Below the pieces are notes generated by a model. That model saw only the letters and a program-made list of their open reading frames with translations. It was not told the origin of the DNA and made no database searches. A program made the translations under genes and the position numbers. Of a DNA stretch of 11,146 bases, positions 6,321-11,146 are shown piece by piece. The stretch covers positions 1 through 11,146 of the forward strand of contig RGVD01000074.1 in the NCBI GenBank assembly GCA_010027395.1, written 5' to 3'. The DNA is from Bacteroidota bacterium (GTDB lineage Bacteria; Bacteroidota; Bacteroidia; UKL13-3). Position 1 is the stretch's first letter, and the number at the start of each line of letters is the position of its first letter.

Positions 6321-6352
6321 TTGTTGGTGTCGCTGCGCTAAAACACCAACAA
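6321..6352. repeat. 10-bp inverted repeat hairpin (TTGTTGGTGT)
   Basis: TTGTTGGTGT (6321-6330) pairs perfectly with ACACCAACAA (6343-6352) across the 12-base loop CGCTGCGCTAAA. It lies 48 bases upstream of the T9SS cargo start, in the divergent gap. From memory, 'GTTGGTGTCGCTGCGCT...ACACCAAC' blocks recur in Bacteroidota genomes, so this is probably a dispersed palindromic repeat. In this position it could also fold in the 5' leader of the minus-strand transcript. Confidence 0.65.
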
Positions 6353-6499
6353 GGGCAAAAATTTTTCACACATGCTGATTTACAGAATATTATTTGTTCT
6401 TTTCATGAGTTAGATATCAATTCTAACATTAGTAGGAGTCAAATAAATATACTTTTAAGAAAAATTTAACTGAATATACTTTATGTTTGAAAAGAAAAT

Positions 6500-6531
6500 T
6501 TTGCGAAATAAATTTTTTGGTACAACCTTTG
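6500..6531 (+). promoter_or_regulatory. Likely promoter of the first DUF1573 gene
   Basis: TTTG at 6500-6503 and AACCTTTG at 6524-6531 are separated by 20 bases. This matches the Bacteroidota pattern TTTG-N(~20)-TAnnTTTG with one mismatch (A for T at the first -7 base). Transcription would start near 6537, giving a leader of about 35 bases that is A-rich and lacks a Shine-Dalgarno sequence, as is usual in the phylum. The rest of the 281-bp gap (6353-6499) shows nothing else I recognise. Confidence 0.6.
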
Positions 6532-6572
6532 TTTAACGAATTACATCAACTAAATAATAAAAAACATACAAA

Positions 6573-7010
6573 ATGAAAAAGTTAATCTTAACAGCCTTTA
6601 TTGCATGTGTTGGCTTTATTGCTAATGCACAAACAACAACACAACCAGCTGCTCCTGAAAATCCAAATCAAGCAGACATCAAATTTGAAAAAGAAACTCA
6701 TGATTTCGGAGTTATCCCACAAGGAACACCTGTTACTTACCAATTTTCGGTTAAAAATACAGGTAAAGAGCCTTTGATTATAACAAGTGCCTCTGCTAGT
6801 TGCGGATGTACTACTCCAGATTGGTCGAAAGAGCCAATTAAACCAGGTAAAGAGGGATTTGTAAAAGCAACTTACAATGCTGCTAGCCCCGGAGACTTCA
6901 CTAAAAGTGTTACCGTTATGAGTAATGCTAAAAAGTCTACAGTAATTCTTTATTTAAAAGGAACTGTTAAACCTAATGATGCTCCAGCTGCTGCGCCAGC
7001 GGGTCATTAA
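6573..7010 (+). CDS. Secreted DUF1573 protein, first of a tandem pair
   Basis: This 145-residue exported protein has a signal peptide MKKLILTAFIACVGFIANA, probably cut before Q20. An Ala/Pro/Thr-rich linker (21-35) leads into a DUF1573 domain (about 36-133), an Ig-like beta-sandwich of the ASPM/SPD-2/Hydin-like type. Hallmarks are IKFEKETHDFGVIPQG (36-51), YQFSVKNTGKEPLII (56-70), the SCGCT motif (76-80) with C77 and C79, and FTKSVTVMSNA (109-119). There is no lipobox, so it is periplasmic or secreted rather than a typical lipoprotein. It ends in a low-complexity Ala/Pro tail (PNDAPAAAPAGH). DUF1573 proteins are very common in Bacteroidota and their function is not known; the CGC pair could be a disulfide or a metal/redox site. 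It has its own promoter-like sequence and is followed 21 bases later by a strong terminator. Confidence 0.9.
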   Translation: MKKLILTAFIACVGFIANAQTTTQPAAPENPNQADIKFEKETHDFGVIPQGTPVTYQFSVKNTGKEPLIITSASASCGCTTPDWSKEPIKPGKEGFVKATYNAASPGDFTKSVTVMSNAKKSTVILYLKGTVKPNDAPAAAPAGH

Positions 7011-7031
7011 TCCATATTTTTAACTAAACTG

Positions 7032-7072
7032 AACCTGCACAAATGTTTATATTTGTGCAGGTTTTTTATTTT
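7032..7072 (+). terminator. Rho-independent terminator between the two DUF1573 genes
   Basis: A perfect 13-bp stem, AACCTGCACAAAT (7032-7044) with ATTTGTGCAGGTT (7051-7063), has a 6-base loop GTTTAT and is followed by TTTTATTTTT. This is a textbook intrinsic terminator for the gene ending at 7010. It lies only 25 bases before the ATG of the second copy, so that gene must rely on read-through or on a promoter embedded in 7064-7097. Confidence 0.92.
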
Positions 7073-7097
7073 TGTAAAATCAACTTATAACTAATTT

Positions 7098-7541
7098 ATG
7101 AAAAAAATAATCGTATTCATCTTAACCTTTTGGTCATTTACTCAGTTAACTGCACAAACCGAACCCAAAGAAAAACCAGTAATTGAGTTTGAAAAAACGA
7201 CCCATGATTTTGGTAAGGTTTGGAGTGGTTCACAGGTGGCTTATGAGTTTATATTCATTAACAAAGGAAAAGTACCATTGATTCTATCAAGCGTTCAGCC
7301 AAGCTGTGGTTGTACCACACCAGAATGGCCTAAAGAACCCATTATGCCAAATCAAAAGTCAAGGATTAAAGCCATGTATAATTCAGGTGCCTACCAAGGT
7401 CCCTTTGCCAAAAGTATTACGGTTAACTCAAACGTGGGCACAGCTACTACACTCATTATCAAAGGTGAGGTACTTGATAAACCAAAAGAACCTACATCTC
7501 CAGTAAAGCTTCAACCAGAAGTTAATGGGGACGGTTTCTAA
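7098..7541 (+). CDS. Secreted DUF1573 protein, second of a tandem pair
   Basis: This 147-residue protein is clearly paralogous to the one at 6573-7010. The signal peptide MKKIIVFILTFWSFTQLTAQ ends in the phylum-typical AQ. The DUF1573 domain (about 28-125) shows IEFEKTTHDFGKVWSG (29-44), YEFIFINKGKVPLIL (49-63), PSCGCTTPEWPKEPI (68-82) with C70 and C72, and FAKSITVNSN (103-112). The SCGCTTPxWxKEPI stretch is shared with its neighbour, which argues for local gene duplication. The C-terminal ~20 residues (KPKEPTSPVKLQPEVNGDGF) are unrelated in sequence and more polar. Function is unknown. No well-placed promoter is seen in the 25 bases between the upstream terminator and ATG 7098. Confidence 0.9.
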   Translation: MKKIIVFILTFWSFTQLTAQTEPKEKPVIEFEKTTHDFGKVWSGSQVAYEFIFINKGKVPLILSSVQPSCGCTTPEWPKEPIMPNQKSRIKAMYNSGAYQGPFAKSITVNSNVGTATTLIIKGEVLDKPKEPTSPVKLQPEVNGDGF

Positions 7542-7625
7542 ACCCAAAGTGAAAATTAAAGTTATAAAATAAATAATTTTTTTGTCTTTGATTTAAAATT
7601 AATTTGCAGCACAAATTTTATTCAT

Positions 7626-8738
7626 ATGATAATAGGCGTTCCTAAGGAAATTAAAAACAACGAAAACCGCGTAGGTTTAACTCCAGCGGGAGTTTCAGCT
7701 TTGAGCAAAGCTGGTCATCAATTATTCGTTCAATCAACTGCTGGTATTGGCAGCGGATTTAGTGACGAAGAATATACCCAAGCAGGTGCTACTATGCTTC
7801 AAACCATTGATGAAGTGTATGGCAAAGCTGACATGATTATTAAAGTAAAAGAACCAATTGAACTTGAGTATGGTTTAATCAAAGAAAATCAACTATTATT
7901 TACATACTTCCACTTTGCTAGTTACGAGCCACTAACACACGCTATGCTAAAAAGCAAAGCTGTTTGTTTGGCATATGAAACAGTAGAGAAAAAAGACCGT
8001 TCTCTTCCATTGCTAGTTCCTATGAGCGAAGTAGCTGGTAGAATGAGTATACAGGAAGGCGCAAAATACCTTGAAAAACCAATGGGTGGACGTGGTATTT
8101 TATTAGGAGGCGTTCCGGGTGTTCGTCCTGCTAATGTATTGGTTTTAGGCGGTGGTATTGTAGGTACACAAGCTGCTAAAATGGCTGCTGGTATGGCTGC
8201 TGATGTAACCATCATGGATATTTCAATTCCTCGTTTGCGCGAGTTGGATGATATCCTTCCTGCCAATGTAAAAACAGTTTTCTCAAACGAGTATAATGTT
8301 CGTGAAGCGGTTAAACATGCTGATTTAATCGTTGGTGCTGTGTTAATCCCAGGTGCTAAAGCGCCTCATTTGATTACACGTGATATGTTGAAATTAATGA
8401 AGCCTGGTACTGTTTTGGTTGATGTTGCAGTTGACCAAGGTGGATGTATCGAAACTTGTAAGCCTACAACCCACGAAGATCCTACTTATGTAATTGATGG
8501 AATTATCCATTATTGTGTAGCTAACATGCCAGGAGCTGTTCCTTATACAAGTACTTTGGCTTTAACCAACGCAACACTTCCTTATGCATTGCAATTGGCT
8601 AACAAAGGTTGGAAACAAGCTTGTAAAGACAACGAAGAATTACGTTTAGGATTAAATGTAGTTGAAGGTAAAGTGGTTTACAAAGGTGTTTCTGATGCTT
8701 TTGGCTTACCATACAATGATGTAAACGAAGTATTATAA
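7626..8738 (+). CDS. ald: Alanine dehydrogenase
   Basis: This 370-residue enzyme has family-standard length. It interconverts L-alanine plus NAD+ and pyruvate plus ammonia in the cytoplasm, and so supports growth on alanine or reductive ammonia assimilation. It opens with MIIGVPKEIKNNENRVGLTP. The pyruvate- and catalysis-related residues of the family are present: R15, K75 (KVKEP), H96 (YFHFA) and D270 (VDVAVDQGG). The Rossmann motif VLGGGIVGTQAA lies at 173-184, with the adenine-ribose acidic residue D198 about 20 residues on. The block HYCVANMPGAVPYTSTLALTNATLPY (295-320) is typical of bacterial Ald and separates it from transhydrogenase alpha subunits, which share the fold. ATG 7626 aligns with the family start. 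A -7-like box TTAATTTG lies at 7599-7606, but no TTTG box sits at the right distance. It is monocistronic, with its own terminator, and convergent with rnr. Confidence 0.96.
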   Translation: MIIGVPKEIKNNENRVGLTPAGVSALSKAGHQLFVQSTAGIGSGFSDEEYTQAGATMLQTIDEVYGKADMIIKVKEPIELEYGLIKENQLLFTYFHFASYEPLTHAMLKSKAVCLAYETVEKKDRSLPLLVPMSEVAGRMSIQEGAKYLEKPMGGRGILLGGVPGVRPANVLVLGGGIVGTQAAKMAAGMAADVTIMDISIPRLRELDDILPANVKTVFSNEYNVREAVKHADLIVGAVLIPGAKAPHLITRDMLKLMKPGTVLVDVAVDQGGCIETCKPTTHEDPTYVIDGIIHYCVANMPGAVPYTSTLALTNATLPYALQLANKGWKQACKDNEELRLGLNVVEGKVVYKGVSDAFGLPYNDVNEVL

Positions 8739-8758
8739 TTTATAATCATCCTTAATTC

Positions 8759-8797
8759 AAAATCCCGATTCATTGCTGAATCGGGATTTTTTGTTTT
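8759..8797 (+). terminator. Rho-independent terminator of alanine dehydrogenase
   Basis: A perfect 14-bp stem, AAAATCCCGATTCA (8759-8772) with TGAATCGGGATTTT (8777-8790), has a TTGC loop and runs into TTTTTTGTTTT (8787-8797). It starts 21 bases after the ald stop. On the minus strand the stem is followed by TTTTG, a shorter T-run, so it may also serve as a weaker terminator for rnr, which ends 26 bases away. Confidence 0.93.
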
Positions 8798-8822
8798 ATA
8801 CCCTGAAGTTAAACATACACTG

Positions 8823-11051
8823 CTACTTGCTCCCTCTCCTGGTTTTTCTACCTCCACCTGATTTTTTTGATGCTTCTGATTTTTTACTTTTTCCTTTCTC
8901 CCATTTGCTTCTAAAGCTTTTCATGGTTTCGGTTTCAAGCAAACTCAAATCAATTTGACGTTTAATAATATCTGCTGATATTACCACTACTTCTAATGTA
9001 TCGCCAAACTGGAACTTACGTCCTGTTCTCTGCCCTACTATCCATTGGTTTTTGTTATCGTATTGATAATAGTCATCATTGATGTTGGTGAGTCGTAACA
9101 TACCCTCACATTTGAATTTGGTTATCTCTACATATATACCCCACTCCGACATACCTGAAATGATACCTTGAAAAGTGGTGCCCACAAAATCTTTGATATA
9201 CTCAACTTGCTTATAACGAATAGAAGCCCTTTCAGCATCGGAAGCTTTCACTTCCATAGCTGATGAATGTTTACAAGCCTCTTCGTATTTGTCTTGTGGA
9301 GCCGATTTTTCACCATGTAAATATTCAAACAACAAGCGATGGGTCATCAAATCTGGATAGCGCCTGATGGGTGATGTGAAATGGGTATAATGCTCAAATG
9401 CCAGTCCATAATGACTTGTCTTTTTGGTTGTGTACATGGCCTTTTGCATGGTGCGTACTGCTTGGCTTTGTAATACATTTTGTTCAGGTTTGCCCTCCAC
9501 TTCTTCAAGTAAATGGTTCAAAGCTTTGGCCACATTCTTTGGCGATTCAACATTTACCTTATAACCAAAGCGAGCCGCAAAGGTGCTAAACACTTTTAAT
9601 TTATCTTCATTAGGTAAATCATGTGAACGGTAAACAAATGTTTTTGGCTTTTTACTTTCAAGTTGGCTGCTGCCATACTCAGCCACTTTTCTATTGGCAA
9701 GTAGCATAAATTCTTCAATCAATTTATGAGCATCTTTGCGTTCCTTTACATACACATCAGTTGGTTTAAAATTTTCATCCAACCTAAATTTCACCTCTTG
9801 AGTTTCGAAACTGATGGCACCTTTTTTAAACCTTTGTTCTCTTAGAATTAAAGCCAATTTGTTTAAAATATTTATCTCATCACACAAATCACCTTCTTTG
9901 TTTTCTATTCGTTCTTGGGCTTCTTCATAGCTAAATCTTCTATCAGAATAAATAACCGTTTTACCAATCCAAGTATCCAAAACTTCAGCTTTCTCATTCA
10001 TCTTAACCACTACCGAGAAGGTCAATTTTTCTTCATGAGGGCGCAGAGAGCAAACCCCATTGCTTAGTTTTTCTGGCAACATGGGAATGGTTCTATCTAC
10101 CAGATAAACAGAGGTAGCTCTGTCATAAGCTTCTTTTTCGAGCTGTGTGCCAGGTCTTACAAAATGTGATACATCAGCAATGTGAATACCAATCTCAAAC
10201 GTACCATCTTTCATTACTTCATAAGAAATGGCATCATCAAAATCTTTGGCATCTTCAGGGTCGATGGTGAAGGTTAATACCTTTCTAAAATCCTTGCGCT
10301 TAGCAATTTCATCCTTGCCTATTTTATCAGAAATTTTTTCGGCTTCTTTCTCTGTTTCGGGGTTAAATTTTAGAGGAAATCCAAACTCTGCAACGATGGC
10401 ATTCATCTCGGTTTCGTGGTTGCCCGGCTTACCTAGCACTTCCACAACTTCGCCCACAGGGTTGTTGTCATCAGGCGTCCATTTAACAATGCGAGCAATG
10501 ACTTTATCTCCGTTTTTGGCTTTGCCATATTTGTCTTGAGGGATGAAAATATCGACATACATTTTCTTGTCATCACATACCAAGAAACCATAGCTGGCAT
10601 TTACTTGAAGGGTTCCAACAAAATCTGTTCTGTTACGTTCTAATACCTCAACCACTTCAGCGGCTTGCTTATCACTGATTTTATGTCCCATCATTTGTAC
10701 CTTCACTTTATCACCATTAAGGGCAGTGTTTAGGTAATCTGAACTGATGTATAAGTCCTCAGTGATGTCTTGCCCTTCATCAGGCACAAGGTAACCTTGT
10801 CCGCGTTGGGTCATATCCACACGACCAGTAATGAATTGGTGCTTCAATCGGGCCACATATTTTCCGGGTTGAATTTCTTCTATCACCCCTTCCCTATCTA
10901 ATATTTTCAGTGCAATAAGAAGTTCTTCTCTTCCCTTGTTATCTTCGATACCGAGCTTTGATGCCACTTGTTTGTAGTTTAACAATTTGCGGGCGTTTTC
11001 AGCAAAGACTCTTTGTATATCGCGGTGTAATTTTTGATTATTCTTTTTCAA
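8823..11051 (-). CDS. rnr: Ribonuclease R (3'-5' exoribonuclease, RNB family)
   Basis: This 742-residue enzyme degrades structured RNA processively from the 3' end and takes part in mRNA decay and RNA quality control in the cytoplasm. Domains in order: an N-terminal winged helix (about 8-66, ...KQVASKLGIEDNKGREELLIALKILDREGVIEE...), two cold-shock-like RNA-binding domains (about 72-210), the RNB catalytic domain (about 255-580) and an S1 domain (624-706). A Lys/Arg/Gly/Ser-rich tail (707-742) follows, like the basic tail of RNase R. The catalytic Asp cluster DPEDAKDFDDA gives D264, D270, D272 and D273. SHYGLAFEHYTHFTSPIRRYPDL is the conserved RNB C-terminal signature. The first codon is TTG (rc of 11049-11051); an in-frame TAA lies five codons upstream and the next ATG is only at codon 80, past the winged helix, so a non-ATG start is very likely. 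No promoter is visible between the start and the repeat array at 11070. Confidence 0.95.
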   Translation of the reverse strand: MKKNNQKLHRDIQRVFAENARKLLNYKQVASKLGIEDNKGREELLIALKILDREGVIEEIQPGKYVARLKHQFITGRVDMTQRGQGYLVPDEGQDITEDLYISSDYLNTALNGDKVKVQMMGHKISDKQAAEVVEVLERNRTDFVGTLQVNASYGFLVCDDKKMYVDIFIPQDKYGKAKNGDKVIARIVKWTPDDNNPVGEVVEVLGKPGNHETEMNAIVAEFGFPLKFNPETEKEAEKISDKIGKDEIAKRKDFRKVLTFTIDPEDAKDFDDAISYEVMKDGTFEIGIHIADVSHFVRPGTQLEKEAYDRATSVYLVDRTIPMLPEKLSNGVCSLRPHEEKLTFSVVVKMNEKAEVLDTWIGKTVIYSDRRFSYEEAQERIENKEGDLCDEINILNKLALILREQRFKKGAISFETQEVKFRLDENFKPTDVYVKERKDAHKLIEEFMLLANRKVAEYGSSQLESKKPKTFVYRSHDLPNEDKLKVFSTFAARFGYKVNVESPKNVAKALNHLLEEVEGKPEQNVLQSQAVRTMQKAMYTTKKTSHYGLAFEHYTHFTSPIRRYPDLMTHRLLFEYLHGEKSAPQDKYEEACKHSSAMEVKASDAERASIRYKQVEYIKDFVGTTFQGIISGMSEWGIYVEITKFKCEGMLRLTNINDDYYQYDNKNQWIVGQRTGRKFQFGDTLEVVVISADIIKRQIDLSLLETETMKSFRSKWEKGKSKKSEASKKSGGGRKTRRGSK

Positions 11052-11069
11052 ATTCTTTTGTTTTTATTA

Positions 11070-11146
11070 GTTCACGGTTGATCGGTTCACGGATCACGGT
11101 TGATCAGTTCACAGTTATTCAGTTAATGGTTATTCAGTTCACGGTT
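11070..11146. repeat. Degenerate 15-bp tandem repeat array upstream of rnr
   Basis: Units on the plus strand: GTTCACGGTTGATCG (11070-11084), a 22-base unit (11085-11106) that looks like the same unit with a 7-base insertion after GTTCACG, GTTCACAGTTATTCA (11107-11121), GTTAATGGTTATTCA (11122-11136), and GTTCACGGTT (11137 to the window edge). The common pattern is GTTCACGGTTnATCA. The array begins 18 bases from the TTG start of rnr and continues beyond the window, so it occupies the rnr leader and promoter zone. GATC-rich, GTTCACGGTT-type arrays are, to my recollection, seen in other Bacteroidota intergenic regions; no function is known to me. Confidence 0.85.

Noticed and set aside
7542..7625. 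Riboswitch or regulator site upstream of ald
   Set aside because: The gap is short and AT-rich with no stable structured element. Only a -7-like box is visible, with no partner box at the right distance.
7922..8266. Minus-strand open frame of 114 codons inside ald
   Set aside because: It is fully antisense to the conserved NAD-binding part of alanine dehydrogenase and has no recognisable domain.
10228..10539. Plus-strand Ser-rich open frame of 103 codons inside rnr
   Set aside because: It is antisense to the cold-shock and RNB regions of RNase R; the Ser/Leu-rich composition is typical of a shadow frame.
11070..11146. CRISPR array
   Set aside because: The units are directly adjacent with no unique spacers, and they vary in sequence and length. 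This is a degenerate tandem repeat.

Overview
The window looks like chromosomal DNA of a member of the Bacteroidota, probably an environmental or uncultured lineage. It is AT-rich and lacks clear Shine-Dalgarno sites. It carries a Por/type IX (T9SS) sorting domain, an S46 dipeptidyl-peptidase, paired DUF1573 proteins whose signal peptides end in '...AQ', and promoter-like TTTG / TAnnTTTG signals. I cannot place it below phylum.

Layout. (1) Positions 1-1140 are a repeat island. One small gene, a DUF559 (Vsr-like, PD-(D/E)XK fold) endonuclease at 316-696, sits among at least six copies of a GC-rich palindromic repeat unit, some on each strand. A 39-bp near-identical direct repeat (1-39 and 915-953) brackets the island. 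(2) 1141-3297 encodes a periplasmic S46 dipeptidyl-peptidase. Its active site is intact and the residue that sets specificity is Arg, as in the Asp/Glu-specific DPP11 type. (3) 3298-3550 is a convergent intergenic gap with a cluster of three strong hairpins. (4) 6273-3551 on the minus strand is a tight three-gene unit: a T9SS-secreted protein of unknown function, then two GT-A glycosyltransferases, the last two overlapping by one base. (5) 6573-7541 holds two paralogous secreted DUF1573 proteins separated by a canonical terminator. (6) 7626-8738 is alanine dehydrogenase with its own strong terminator. (7) 8823-11051 (minus) is RNase R, with a TTG start and a degenerate 15-bp tandem repeat (11070-11146) directly upstream.

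The protein-coding genes are mostly ordinary for the phylum: peptide and amino-acid use (DPP11 makes dipeptides in the periplasm, alanine dehydrogenase links L-alanine to pyruvate), envelope glycan synthesis and secretion, and RNA turnover. No shared pathway is evident beyond the three-gene minus-strand unit.

The most unusual part is the repeat island. A stand-alone nuclease gene lies between inverted copies of a palindromic repeat, and its stop codon falls inside a degenerate copy of the same repeat. This resembles REP/RAYT-type associations and is the best candidate here for an undescribed mobile or domesticated system. Next in interest are the hairpin cluster at 3339-3425 and the repeat array against the non-ATG start of RNase R.
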